Positions 18,083 through 26,428 of a stretch of 64,000 nucleotides of DNA are shown here, piece by piece; position 1 is the first letter of the stretch, and each line of letters starts with the position of its first letter. The position numbers were made by a program, and so were the translations under genes. Source of the DNA: JACVRX01 sp963831385 (GTDB taxonomy: Bacteria; Actinomycetota; Actinomycetes; Jiangellales; Jiangellaceae); NCBI GenBank assembly GCA_963831385.1, contig CAWHPW010000015.1, forward strand, positions 1 to 64,000. Reading direction: 5' to 3'. Below the pieces are notes generated by a model. It saw only the letters and a list, made by a program, of their open reading frames with translations. It was not told where the DNA came from and made no database searches.

Positions 18083-18984
18083 CCGCCGCGCGGGAAACCG
18101 ACGTGGCCCGGCGACCCACGTCGGCTCGCACCGCGGAGAAGCGCGCCCGCCGGATGCGACCCCGGGCGCGGCGACGCGCCTACGGTGCACTTGCCGTGGC
18201 CGTCGCGGTGCTCTGGGCCTTCCCTGTCTACTGGATGGTCAACAGCGCGTTCCTTCCGGGCAACCGGATCCGGAGCACGGAGCCGACGTTCGTCCCGGTG
18301 CCCGGAACACTGGACAACTTCCGGCGGGTCTTCGACAACGGCGGGTTCATCTCCGCGCTGCGGATCAGTCTGACGGTCACCCTGTTGACAGTTGCCGTCA
18401 CTCTGGTCGTGGCGTTCCTCGCCGCGCTCGCCGTCTCGCGGTTCCGCTTCCGCAGCCGCAAAGCGTTCATCGTGACGATCCTGCTCGTCCAAATGATCCC
18501 GGCAGAGGGGTTGTTCATCTCCCAGTTCAAGATGCTCGACGGCTGGAACCTGCTCAACAGCGTGATCGGCCTCGGCCTGCTCTATGTGGCCGCTGTCGTC
18601 CCGTTCACGATCTGGCTGCTCCGCGGGTTCGTCGACGGCGTGCCGATCGAGCTGGAGGAGGCCGCGATGGTCGACGGGTGCAGCCGCACCCAGGCGTTCG
18701 TGCGGGTGACCTTCCCGCTGCTCGCGCCGGGGCTCGTCGCCAGCGGGATCTTCGCCTTCATGCTGGCCTGGAACGAGTTCACCCTCGCCCTGATCGTGAT
18801 GACCCGACCGGAAAACCAGACCCTGCCGGTCTGGCTGAAGACGTTCACCGAGGCCAACCGCGCCACCGACTGGGGCAGCATCATGGCTGGCTCGACCCTG
18901 CTCGCCATCCCGGTCGTGATCTTCTTCCTGCTCGTCCACCACCGGATGGCGGCGGGGCTCGTCTCGGGCGCGGTCAAGGGCTGA
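18079..18984 (+). CDS. Sugar ABC transporter permease, MalG type
   Basis: The 301-residue protein has six membrane helices and the EAA loop EEAAMVDGCSRTQAFVRVTF. The helix pair before it (FTIWLLRGFVDGVPIEL) is typical of MalG-like permeases. The GTG start at 18079 overlaps the stop of the MalF-type gene. The N terminus carries an unusually long arginine-rich tail of about 30 residues before the first helix. It pairs with the upstream permease; no ATP-binding subunit follows, so a shared ATPase of MsiK type encoded elsewhere is expected. Confidence 0.92.
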   Translation: MTAARETDVARRPTSARTAEKRARRMRPRARRRAYGALAVAVAVLWAFPVYWMVNSAFLPGNRIRSTEPTFVPVPGTLDNFRRVFDNGGFISALRISLTVTLLTVAVTLVVAFLAALAVSRFRFRSRKAFIVTILLVQMIPAEGLFISQFKMLDGWNLLNSVIGLGLLYVAAVVPFTIWLLRGFVDGVPIELEEAAMVDGCSRTQAFVRVTFPLLAPGLVASGIFAFMLAWNEFTLALIVMTRPENQTLPVWLKTFTEANRATDWGSIMAGSTLLAIPVVIFFLLVHHRMAAGLVSGAVKG

Positions 18985-18987
18985 GAC

Positions 18988-20502
18988 ATGACTCGTCCCC
19001 ACGAACCCGCTCACCTGCGGGGACTCGCGTTGGCAACGCTGTTTCCCGGGTTCGCCGGCGTCGCGCAGCCGCCCGGGTGGCTGCGCGCCCTTATTGCCGA
19101 GGGCCTCGGCGGGGTGGTTCTCTTCAGCCGGAACGTCGACCGTCGGCGTGGCGACCGCGGCGTGGCGACGCTCACAGCCCGATTGCGCGCTGATCGCGCG
19201 GACCTGCTCGTGGCCGTCGACGAGGAAGGCGGCGACGTCACCCGACTGGATGCGACTGCTGGATCGGTCCTGCCCGGAAACGCCGCGCTTGGCGCCGTCG
19301 ACGATCCGGAGTTGACCCGTGAGGTGGCCGCATCGCTTGGCGCCCGGCTGCGCGGATGCGGGGTCGACGTGAACCTCGCGCCGGTGGCCGATCTCGACGT
19401 CGATCCGCAGAACCCCATCGTCGGCGTACGGGCATTCGGCTCGGATCCACGCCTCGTCGCCCGGCACGTGCGGGCGTTCGTCGAGGGCCAGCAGTCTTGG
19501 CGAGTCGCGGCGACGGCCAAGCACTTCCCGGGACATGGCGCAACCGCCGAGGACAGTCATCTCACCGTGCCGACCGTCCGCGCCTCCGCCAGCGTGCTCG
19601 TCGAGCGCGAGCTCGAGCCGTTCCGGGCGGCGATCGCAGCCGATGTCCAGATCGTGATGACGGCCCATATCACCATCCCCGCGTTCGACCCCCACCGGCC
19701 GGCGACACTGTCGCGGAACGTGGTGACCGGCCTGCTTCGGGACCGGCTCGGTTTCGACGGCGTCGTCATGACCGATGGGTTGGACATGCGGGCGATCAGC
19801 GGAACCGTCGGCCAAGCCGAATGCGCCGTGCAGGCCCTCGCCGCCGGTGTCGATGCGCTGTGTGTCGGCGGTGAGAGCGCCACGCCGACGACAGTGGAGG
19901 CGATCGTCACGGCGATCGTCGCAGCCGTCGGGTCCGGTCGGCTCGGTCACGAGCGGCTCGCAGAGGCTGCTGGGCGGGTACGGCGGCTTGCGTGCTGGGC
20001 CGCCGTCGCGCCCGATGGCCGGCCGGCGGCCGCCGTCCGCTCGGTGGGGGAGCGGGCTGCCCGGCGTGCGGTGGTCACAAGGGGTCGGGTCGTGGTCGCT
20101 TGCCCCCCGGTCGTGCTGGAGCTGCAGGACGAACCGTCGATGGCCGCCGGACCGGTTCCGTGGGGGGTCGGCGCGCCGCTCGCCGAGCGACTGCCGGGAA
20201 CGGTGGTGGTTCCGATCACGCGATCCGGCCCGGATCCCGTCGGTGTCGCGCTCGACCATCCCGGCCGCTCGGTCGTCGTCTCCGTGCGCGGAGTACGCCG
20301 GCGGGCCTGGCAGGCCGACGTTGTCGCCGCGGTCCGGGCGGTGCGGCCCGAGGTCGTCGTCGTCGACCACGAGCTGCCGGCCGAGCCGGACGTCCTGGGC
20401 GAGCACTACGTGCTGGCGTTCGGAGCCGCGAGGGTGACTGCGGAAACCGTCGCCGACCTGCTGGCCGGCATGTCCGCGCCGCGGCCGGAAGTCGTGCCGT
20501 AG
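18988..20502 (+). CDS. Glycoside hydrolase family 3, NagZ-like beta-N-acetylhexosaminidase
   Basis: The 504-residue protein has the NagZ-type TIM barrel with DEEGGDVTRLD, the signature KHFPGHG followed by EDSH (the family's His-Asp acid/base dyad), and VVMTDGLDMRAI carrying the nucleophile aspartate. A C-terminal domain of about 150 residues follows. There is no signal peptide, so it acts in the cytoplasm. The ATG at 18988 lies three bases after the permease stop, tying the enzyme to the transporter: imported N-acetylglucosaminides or related beta-glycosides would be split inside the cell. Some actinobacterial homologues act as phosphorylases; this cannot be decided here. Confidence 0.88.
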   Translation: MTRPHEPAHLRGLALATLFPGFAGVAQPPGWLRALIAEGLGGVVLFSRNVDRRRGDRGVATLTARLRADRADLLVAVDEEGGDVTRLDATAGSVLPGNAALGAVDDPELTREVAASLGARLRGCGVDVNLAPVADLDVDPQNPIVGVRAFGSDPRLVARHVRAFVEGQQSWRVAATAKHFPGHGATAEDSHLTVPTVRASASVLVERELEPFRAAIAADVQIVMTAHITIPAFDPHRPATLSRNVVTGLLRDRLGFDGVVMTDGLDMRAISGTVGQAECAVQALAAGVDALCVGGESATPTTVEAIVTAIVAAVGSGRLGHERLAEAAGRVRRLACWAAVAPDGRPAAAVRSVGERAARRAVVTRGRVVVACPPVVLELQDEPSMAAGPVPWGVGAPLAERLPGTVVVPITRSGPDPVGVALDHPGRSVVVSVRGVRRRAWQADVVAAVRAVRPEVVVVDHELPAEPDVLGEHYVLAFGAARVTAETVADLLAGMSAPRPEVVP

Positions 20503-20593
20503 GAGCGGCTGCCCGGTGCACTCCCGCCGTCCGGCTGCGCCCGTCGCGCGGCGAGATTCGTCCCGTTGGCTCGTCAGTTGCTGGCGGTTCGGC

Positions 20594-20972
20594 GTCGACG
20601 ACCGGTACGGCGGACCGCCGCGTCCAGTCGCCAACCTGCTGGAGGTCGCCGGTTCAGGGCACACGCCCGTCGTGCAGATCTACGGGAAGTGACCCTGCAG
20701 GGCCGGCACGTCCGCTTCGGGGCCGGTCTCGCTGCGGGATTGGCAGCGGGGTTCGGCTGGACCGGATCTATCCCGGCACAGCGGTGAAAGAAGCCGTCGA
20801 TACGATCCTGGTGCCCCGCCCGACCACTGCGCCGGCCGGGGGAACGCCGAGTCGCGACCTGGAGATGCTGGAGTGGGCCCGCGGCGTCGTCGATTCCGTC
20901 CTGCTGGAGGCACGGGCGTCAGTGACCAGCAGCGTGAGCACGAACGCGGTGACAGTCGCAATAACGCTCTGA
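20594..20972 (+). pseudogene. mfd: mfd (transcription-repair coupling factor), C-terminal fossil
   Basis: Three frames read in order give the end of Mfd. DRYGGPPRPVANLLEVA (from 20594) is followed by RFRAHARRADLREVTLQGR and HVRFG. After a third shift come PVSLRDW and then LDRIYPGTAVKEAVDTILVP and GGTPSRDLEMLEWARGVVD, with a stop at 20972. This is the conserved TRCF C-terminal region of actinobacterial Mfd. At least three single-base shifts in under 400 bases and the absence of the other 1,000 or so residues show that it is dead. An intact mfd is expected elsewhere in the genome. Confidence 0.78.
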
Positions 20973-20980
20973 TCATCGGC

Positions 20981-21121
20981 TCAGTCGTGGCAGCCGGCCA
21001 GAGTCAGCCACTCATCGATGTAGGCCATCAGCTCGGCGTTCCCCTCGCCGACCCGGGCCCGCTGGGCGTCATCGTTAGCCGCGGCGGTGTCGAATTCGGT
21101 TTGGAGGCCGGCGCAATCCTT
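20981..21121 (-). pseudogene. Small secreted protein, C-terminal fragment
   Basis: The frame ending at 20981 reads DCAGLQTEFDTAAANDDAQ, GEGNAELMAYIDEWLTLAGC, and HD before the stop. Two cysteines and this pattern match the C-terminal domain of a small secreted or lipoprotein family that I recall from actinobacteria. No signal peptide or lipobox precedes it; the upstream part of the frame is proline- and arginine-rich and runs into the tRNA-like sequence. It is probably a remnant of the same old locus as the mfd piece, in convergent orientation. Confidence 0.45.
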
Positions 21122-21207
21122 CGCTGGCCCAGCCCGTCGATCCGGGTTTGGACGTCCGGGTGCGTAGTTCTGCCAATTGATGGTCGTTGCGGGTGTCGCC
21201 GGCGGCG

Positions 21208-21283
21208 CCGGTCGCACAAGGGGAACGCGCCCAGAGTGCTCTTAATCCGCGGGTTGTGGGTTCGAACCCACGGGGGCCCACCA
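21208..21283 (+). pseudogene. Degenerate tRNA-Lys (CTT)
   Basis: The 3' half is clearly tRNA-like: an anticodon loop CTCTTAA with anticodon CTT at 21241-21243, then a TPsiC arm GTGGG TTCGAA CCCAC, then a discriminator A and an encoded CCA ending at 21283. The T loop is one base short, two pairs of the anticodon stem do not pair, and the 5' acceptor strand does not match the 3' strand. It should not fold as a working tRNA. Confidence 0.55.
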
Positions 21284-21438
21284 CCTGCGGAAACGCCGCC
21301 AGCGGGTGCCGAACGTCCTGGCCGGCGCCGGCCTTGAGGCGCAGGGCGCCGGCGGGCTGGGCTGGTCTTGCAACGAGTGATGGACAGCTAAACGTCGTTC
21401 ACGAGAGCATGACTCGACACCCTCTCAGGGAGGTAGAC

Positions 21439-22293
21439 ATGGCTCGTACGCTTCCCCGCCGCCGGACGCTGCTGACTGCGCTGCTCGGGATCATCATCGT
21501 CGTGGTCGGACTGCTCGGCCTTACCTCGGCGGCACAGAGTGCCCCTGGTGCCACCACCGCAGGGTCGCATGACGAGGCCAAGCCGACGATTGTGCTGGTG
21601 CACGGTTCCTGGGCGGATGCGTCGAGCTGGACCGAGGTGGTGAAACGGTTGCAGCAAGAGGGTTATCAGGTGCTCGCACCGCCCAATCCGCTGCGCAGCC
21701 TCTCTGGTGACGCCGAATACATCAGGACGTTCCTGTCCACCGTGCCCGGTCCAATCGTTCTCGTCGGGCACTCCTATGGCGGCGCCGTGATCACCAACGC
21801 GGCCACCGGCAACCCGAACGTGAAGGCGCTGGTCTACGTGGACGCCTTCGCACCCGACGAGGGTGAGCCGGTGCTGGCACTGCTCGGACCCGACTCCGCT
21901 CTGGCCGTGGCGGACCCCACCACGGTCTTCGATCTCCGGCCGTACCCCGGCGCCCCGGCCGGCGACTTCGACGTCTACCTGAAGCCGGAAGTCGTGGTGA
22001 ACTCCTTCGCCCCCGATCTGCCGAAGCGGGACGCACTGGCGATAGCGGCGACCCAACACCCCCTCGTATTTAGCGCCGGCCTGGAACCCTCCGGCGTCCC
22101 AGCCTGGAAGACGATCCCATCCTGGTATCTCATCGGCACCGAGGACCTGATCATTCCGGAAGCGCAGCAGCGGTTCATGGCCGAGCGAGCCGGGGCAGAG
22201 ATCGTCGAGGTCAAAGCCTCGCACGTCTCACTGATCTCCAAGCCCAACGCCGTGGCACGGCTCATCGTCGCTGCTGCCGAGGCCACCACCTGA
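21439..22293 (+). CDS. Secreted alpha/beta hydrolase (EstC-like)
   Basis: The 284-residue protein has an N-terminal export signal with a twin-arginine-like start (PRRRTLLTALLG) and a hydrophobic segment ending near TSAAQSA. An alpha/beta hydrolase follows: VLVHGSWADASSW (oxyanion loop), the nucleophile elbow GHSYGG, a likely aspartate in GTEDLII and a histidine in KASHVSL. These short hydrolases act on small esters or amides; the substrate is unknown. The ATG at 21439 has AGGGAGG five bases upstream; an ATG 29 bases earlier lacks a site. A fossil of a close homologue lies at 25884-26075. A hairpin follows the stop. Confidence 0.88.
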   Translation: MARTLPRRRTLLTALLGIIIVVVGLLGLTSAAQSAPGATTAGSHDEAKPTIVLVHGSWADASSWTEVVKRLQQEGYQVLAPPNPLRSLSGDAEYIRTFLSTVPGPIVLVGHSYGGAVITNAATGNPNVKALVYVDAFAPDEGEPVLALLGPDSALAVADPTTVFDLRPYPGAPAGDFDVYLKPEVVVNSFAPDLPKRDALAIAATQHPLVFSAGLEPSGVPAWKTIPSWYLIGTEDLIIPEAQQRFMAERAGAEIVEVKASHVSLISKPNAVARLIVAAAEATT

Positions 22294-22298
22294 TCGAA

Positions 22299-22313
22299 GC
22301 CCGGGTACCGGGC
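22299..22313 (+). terminator. GC hairpin after the alpha/beta hydrolase gene
   Basis: GCCCGG, loop GTA, CCGGGC starts six bases after the stop codon. No T-rich tail follows, so it may be a weak or factor-assisted terminator, as is common in high-GC actinobacteria. Confidence 0.4.
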
Positions 22314-22452
22314 GAATCAGGTCCGGATCTCGGGGTACCTGGTCTCGACGTCGTCGGTGAGACGTTGCACTGCAGCGTCAAACGAAGTTTGTAAAGGAGT
22401 ACCGGACGATCACGGACCTGGATTTGCTTGCGCTCCAAAGTCGCGGAGCGCT

Positions 22453-22929
22453 CTACGACCGATTACCGCCGTGAGCGGCTCGCAGCGAGTCGGCAGCCGT
22501 CAGGAGGGAGGCGCCGAGGAGCACGCTGTCCTTCAATAGAGCCTCGCCCAACATAGATAGCTGCGGCATCCCCTTCCCCTCCTGCCAAGCTTCCGGCGTC
22601 GTGACCAGGAAGCTAAGCGTACCGAGCATCATCCCCGCGGCCCCGAAGCTGCCAACCGCGGAGGCTTGCGGCGCGAACGGCTTCGCCGCGATCAAAGAGC
22701 CCAGGGTTATCTGCGTGACCCCGATGAGCCGCGCGAGCTTTTGTGCGCCGAGCTTCTCATGAAGCCGCGAGGTCAGCGGACTCGCGGTGACCAGAGGCTC
22801 TGCGTTCTCAACCTCATAGTCTTTGAACTTAAGTGCCCCAACCCACAAGAAGGTCGTCGCCAGCCCGCAGCGCATGACCGAGAATCCTACGGAAGCTAGT
22901 CCGCTAGCCGGTGTGTATCGTCTGCCCAT
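22453..22929 (-). CDS. DUF417-family (YkgB/RclC-like) membrane protein
   Basis: The 158-residue protein has four predicted membrane helices. Diagnostic stretches are LWVGALKFKDYEVENAEPLV, ARLIGVTQITLGSLIA, LSFLVTTPEAW and ALLKDSVLLGASLL, which match the DUF417 family including E. coli RclC, linked there to reactive chlorine stress. The ATG at 22929 has GGAG eight bases upstream. It is a single gene convergent with the secreted hydrolase gene. The molecular function of the family is not established. Confidence 0.85.
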   Translation of the reverse strand: MGRRYTPASGLASVGFSVMRCGLATTFLWVGALKFKDYEVENAEPLVTASPLTSRLHEKLGAQKLARLIGVTQITLGSLIAAKPFAPQASAVGSFGAAGMMLGTLSFLVTTPEAWQEGKGMPQLSMLGEALLKDSVLLGASLLTAADSLRAAHGGNRS

Positions 22930-23051
22930 TCTTTGCTCCCTGGTCGCCAGTCGCTAGCCCGGGGGATTATCACCGAGCTTCGCAGAAGTCGATGAGGTCG
23001 GGGGCCCAGGCTTGCGGCCCGCCCTTGTCAACGGTTCGATTCGTCTCGCAT

Positions 23052-23222
23052 TCATGCCCGGCGGATACGATCGTGGATCACATGGCGGGGCGCACGCTCG
23101 GCCTCCGGGTAGACAATCATGATGGGAAGACCGTCGGGATCGCGGCCATCCAGCAACGTGATGCCTTCGCTGGTGTCGCGGCCCACGTAGGCGCCGCGTT
23201 CCTTGAGAACCTCGCCGCACCA
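23052..23222 (-). pseudogene. VOC-family protein, C-terminal fragment
   Basis: The minus frame ending at 23052 reads VLKERGAYVGRDTSEGIT and DGRDPDGLPIMIVYPEAERA. The DPDGLP core is the final beta-alpha-beta unit of vicinal-oxygen-chelate proteins, carrying the position of the last metal-ligand strand. Nothing VOC-like precedes it beyond 23222 and there is no start. Only about 55 residues remain. Confidence 0.6.
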
Positions 23223-23448
23223 GTTAGTACACCGGCGAAAATCGCTGCCCGGGATTCGGGCAGAACACCGTCCATGGCAGTCCGACGTCCGCTCGGACCG
23301 ATGTGCGGACGGCGAGGTCGTTCACGGAAACGGGCGATCCCGGAGATGGTGCAGCGCGTGCGCCGGGCCGCGACTTGATTCCTGCGGGGTGTTGCGACGG
23401 CTGCCCGGGGGTCAGACGATGGCTGCAACCCCTATCAGAAGGAGCACC

Positions 23449-24276
23449 ATGAGCGAGCAGACGACCAATGCCCCGCCGATCGTGCTGATCCACGGGCTTT
23501 GGATGACCGCCCGAAGTTGGGACCGCTGGGTGGAGTACTACCGGGGGAAGGGACATGAAGTCATCGCGCCGACGTACCCGGGATTCGAGATCGAGGTGGA
23601 GGCGCTGCGTGAAAGGCCCGAGATCATCGCCGAGGCGTCCGTCCCCGAAACGCTCGACCATCTCAGCGAGGTGGTCGAGGGCCTGGAACGCCCGCCGATC
23701 ATCATGGGCCACTCCTTCGGCGGGACCTTCACCCAACTCCTGGTCAACCGCGGCCTGGGCGCCGCCGCCGTGGTGATCGACTCGGCGCCACCGGAGGGCG
23801 TGCGGGTAAACCCGCCAGCCCAAATCAAGTCCCTGTTCCCGATCCTGAAGAACCCGGCCAACCGGCACCGCGCGGTGGGCTTCACCAAGGAGCAGTTCCA
23901 CTACGCCTTCACAAACACGGTCAGCCGGGAGGAGTCCGACGCAGCCTACGACCTCCTCCACATCCCGGCGCCCGGCAACTGGGTGTGGGCCTACGGCCTG
24001 ATAGCCAACTTCAAGCCGGGCCACCAGGAAACCTGGGTCGATTACGACCTAGACGACCGGGCACCGCTGCTATTCATCATTGGCGGCAAAGACCACCTGA
24101 TGCCGCCCGCGGTGATCCGCTCGAACGCGAAGAAGTACCGCAACTCCGAGGCCACGACTGAGACCTACGAGTTTCCGGACCGCTCACACTTCACCGGTGT
24201 CGAGCCTGGCTGGGAGCAGGTGGCCGACTACGCGCTCGAGTGGGCGACGAGCCACGCGCGAGCGCCGCAAGGCTGA
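23449..24276 (+). CDS. Alpha/beta hydrolase
   Basis: The 275-residue cytoplasmic protein begins MSEQTTNAPPIVLIHGLWM. It has the oxyanion HGLW motif, the nucleophile GHSFGG near residue 93, an aspartate in GGKDHLM and a histidine in PDRSHFTG near the end, so a complete catalytic triad can be placed. The ATG at 23449 follows a strong AGAAGGAG site. It stands alone. The overall pattern resembles non-heme haloperoxidase or lysophospholipase-like hydrolases; the substrate is unknown. Confidence 0.88.
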   Translation: MSEQTTNAPPIVLIHGLWMTARSWDRWVEYYRGKGHEVIAPTYPGFEIEVEALRERPEIIAEASVPETLDHLSEVVEGLERPPIIMGHSFGGTFTQLLVNRGLGAAAVVIDSAPPEGVRVNPPAQIKSLFPILKNPANRHRAVGFTKEQFHYAFTNTVSREESDAAYDLLHIPAPGNWVWAYGLIANFKPGHQETWVDYDLDDRAPLLFIIGGKDHLMPPAVIRSNAKKYRNSEATTETYEFPDRSHFTGVEPGWEQVADYALEWATSHARAPQG

Positions 24277-24480
24277 CCAGGCGCAGACAGCGGCAGGGTG
24301 GCCCGTCCGCCAAGCCGAGCCCGGCGGGTCGCCGCCGATCAGAAGGATGGATGACCCCTGCGGATCAGAAGGACGGACAGCGGCGCCGAACCAGCAGTGG
24401 GCAGAACAAGAGGATCCGCCGGGTCGGCGAAGCGATCGCTGGGCAGATCCTGTCCGGAGACGTGGGTTAGCGTCCTAGGC

Positions 24481-24900
24481 ATGACTGAGATCGAGTTATT
24501 GCGTCCTGAAGGACTCGTCGCGAGCCCGGCCTTCAGCCACGTCGCCGTCGTCCCTCCTGGTGCCACGACGGTTTACGTCGGCGGCCAGAACGCCGTCGAT
24601 CAGAACGGCGAACTGGTCGGCGGCACGGACGTGGCCGCGCAGACCCGGCAGGTGATGGCCAACCTGGTGACTGCTCTGCAGGCGGCCGGCGCGGGGACCG
24701 AGCATCTGGTCAGCGTGTTGGTGATGCTAGTGGAGGGCGTTGACGTGCAGGCGGCGTACGCCGCCGCAGCGGCCACGCTTGGCTCCCCGCAGGCTCCTCC
24801 GCTGGTCAGCGCGGCGATTGTTTCCGGACTCGGTGTCCCGGGTGCGATGGTGGAGGTGTCCGCAATCGCGGCGACCCCAGATCAAGCCCCTGCAGACTGA
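24481..24900 (+). CDS. Rid-family protein lacking the archetypal catalytic arginine
   Basis: The 139-residue protein has the chorismate mutase-like Rid fold, with VYVGGQNAVDQNGELVGG, QTRQVMANLVTALQAAG and VEVSAIAA. In archetypal RidA imine deaminases an arginine precedes the last strands; here the matching stretch PPLVSAAIVSGLGVPGAMVE has no arginine, so it probably belongs to a non-deaminating Rid subgroup. The start is ATG at 24481. A TAGCGT -10-like hexamer lies seven bases upstream with no ribosome-binding site, so the mRNA is probably leaderless. Confidence 0.82.
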   Translation: MTEIELLRPEGLVASPAFSHVAVVPPGATTVYVGGQNAVDQNGELVGGTDVAAQTRQVMANLVTALQAAGAGTEHLVSVLVMLVEGVDVQAAYAAAAATLGSPQAPPLVSAAIVSGLGVPGAMVEVSAIAATPDQAPAD

Positions 24901-25020
24901 GTAGCACGCTCAGGAGTCAGTCAGTCATCCCGGCTCGTCCGTAGCCACGTCGACGATGACTTCTTCGCTTGCCAGCGCACGGAACTCCCGTTTCCGGGGT
25001 AGCCGCCTACCGAGATGGTG

Positions 25021-25779
25021 TTACCTCTGTGGTGCGGTTTGAACAAGCCAGTCTTCGAAGCGGGGGTCGAGGGCGAGGGCGTCCGCGCTGGGTAGGAGCG
25101 AGCGCTCCTCAAGGAGGGCACCAAAGTAGCGAGCCTCGGCGTCGGCAACGACCTCCCGCGGGTCTCCTCGGAAGCTCAGACCCTTGCGGATCAGCTCATC
25201 GAGACCGAACTGCTCTGGTCCGCTGATCTCGATGGTTCCGTTGATGGGCTCGCCGACGGCTGTGCGTGCAACCGCGCTGGCAACCGCGTCAGCTGCGATG
25301 GGTTGGATGAGCGCGGGGGAAAGGCGAACCGTGTTGCCGTCGGTTGCGGAGTCGGCAATGCTCTTGACGAACTCAAAGAACTGAGTCGCATGCACGATCG
25401 AATAGGGGATGCCGGCTTTCCTGATCAACTTCTCCTGCGCCAACTTCGCTCGGAAGTAACCGCTCTCTTGCAGACGTTCCGTGCCGACGACGGACAGCGC
25501 AACATGATGGCCCACACCAGCTGTGTGCTCGGCTGCGAGAAGATTGCCGGTCGAGGTCGTGAAGAAATCGAGCGCCGCCTTGTCCTCGAACGAGGGTGAG
25601 TTGGACACATCGACAACGGCCTGCGCGCCGGCCAGTACCTGGGCGACCCCCTCGCCGGTAACGGTGTTGACGCCAGAGTTGGGTGACGCTGCGGTCGCCT
25701 CATGGCCGTGCTCGGCCAGCCTCGCGACAAGCTTGGAGCCGATGAGCCCGGTGCCACCGATAACGACGACCTTCGTCAT
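25021..25779 (-). CDS. NAD(P)-binding atypical SDR (NmrA-like)
   Basis: The 252-residue protein opens MTKVVVIGGTGLIGSKL, with the glycine-rich GGTGxxG dinucleotide motif, and continues AGAQAVVDVSNSPSFE, LSVVGTER, and SGYFRAKLAQEKLIRKAGIP. This is the atypical short-chain dehydrogenase pattern of NmrA or NAD(P)H-azoreductase-like proteins, often redox sensors or quinone reductases; an active YxxxK site is only partly matched (YFRAK). The ATG at 25779 has GGAAGG seven bases upstream. A broken alpha/beta hydrolase gene lies immediately upstream in the same direction. Confidence 0.87.
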   Translation of the reverse strand: MTKVVVIGGTGLIGSKLVARLAEHGHEATAASPNSGVNTVTGEGVAQVLAGAQAVVDVSNSPSFEDKAALDFFTTSTGNLLAAEHTAGVGHHVALSVVGTERLQESGYFRAKLAQEKLIRKAGIPYSIVHATQFFEFVKSIADSATDGNTVRLSPALIQPIAADAVASAVARTAVGEPINGTIEISGPEQFGLDELIRKGLSFRGDPREVVADAEARYFGALLEERSLLPSADALALDPRFEDWLVQTAPQR

Positions 25780-25883
25780 GTTGGACCTTCCATGTCTTCT
25801 CATTGGCAATGGGTTAATGCTCGATGACGTCTCCGGCTGCAATTGAGCGGGAGACCCCCAATTTACTGCAGCCGGAAGCTGTG

Positions 25884-26075
25884 CTAGTCGATGTCGAGGT
25901 GCTCCAGGGCCGAGGTCGGCGGTCCCTGGCTCACCAGGGCGCCCGATCGACTCGCCCTCGTCCAACCCGAACGCGGCGATTGAGACCAGGCCAACGACGT
26001 TGGGCGTGTCGGTGCCGAGCGCGGTGATGATTGCCCGTAGGCGCTTGGTGACGGCGCTCCAACTTGAGCCATTGG
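25884..26075 (-). pseudogene. EstC-like alpha/beta hydrolase remnant
   Basis: In one frame the sequence reads SSWSAVTKRL and, after an internal deletion, VVGLVSIAAFGLDEGESIG. The next frame continues GALVSQGPPTSALEHLDID before a stop. These are pieces of an EstC-like hydrolase of the same family as the gene at 21439 (compare its SSWTEVVKRL and VYVDAFAPDEGE). The GHSYGG nucleophile segment has been deleted and a frameshift is present, so it is inactive. Confidence 0.65.
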
Positions 26076-26090
26076 GATCGGGGCCTGGTA

Positions 26091-26428
26091 CAACCCCCGC
26101 CGCCGGCACACCTCGCTCGACATGCTCAGCCCGGTCGACTACGAACACCACTGGCAACAAACTGCCCGTCACACTTCCGCCGAAGGAGCGGCATGATCAC
26201 CACACCACCCGTGTCCGGAGAACCGGGTCAGGCTCCGCAGCTAGCATCCTCAACGAGGCGTGGAAAGACCCGGACTGGGGGTTTGGCTCACGATGGTCTC
26301 GGCCGTGTGGCGCTGCTGCATCGGCTCGCCCTGGCACAGATAGGCCAGCGACCGCGACACGGGTCATACGTCGAGCCCGATCCTGGGTTACGGAACACGG
26401 AAAGGCTGTCTTCGGCAACCCAGCTCGG
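26091..26428. other. Stretch without a recognisable gene
   Basis: I see no convincing gene here. Open frames on both strands have low-complexity, arginine- and proline-rich translations with no domain similarity. It may contain the promoter side of the dead hydrolase gene. Confidence 0.4.

Noticed and set aside
18046..20664. 872-codon minus-strand frame across the permease and GH3 genes
   Set aside because: It is antisense to three well-supported genes and consists of hydrophilic low-complexity sequence.
24337..24376. Two copies of GATCAGAAGGAYGG 26 bases apart
   Set aside because: Too short and only two copies; no array or operator context is evident.
24921..24990. Minus-strand stretch ending EEVIVDVATDEPG before a stop
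   Set aside because: It looks protein-like but is only about 20 codons with no recognisable family, so it was not listed as a gene remnant.
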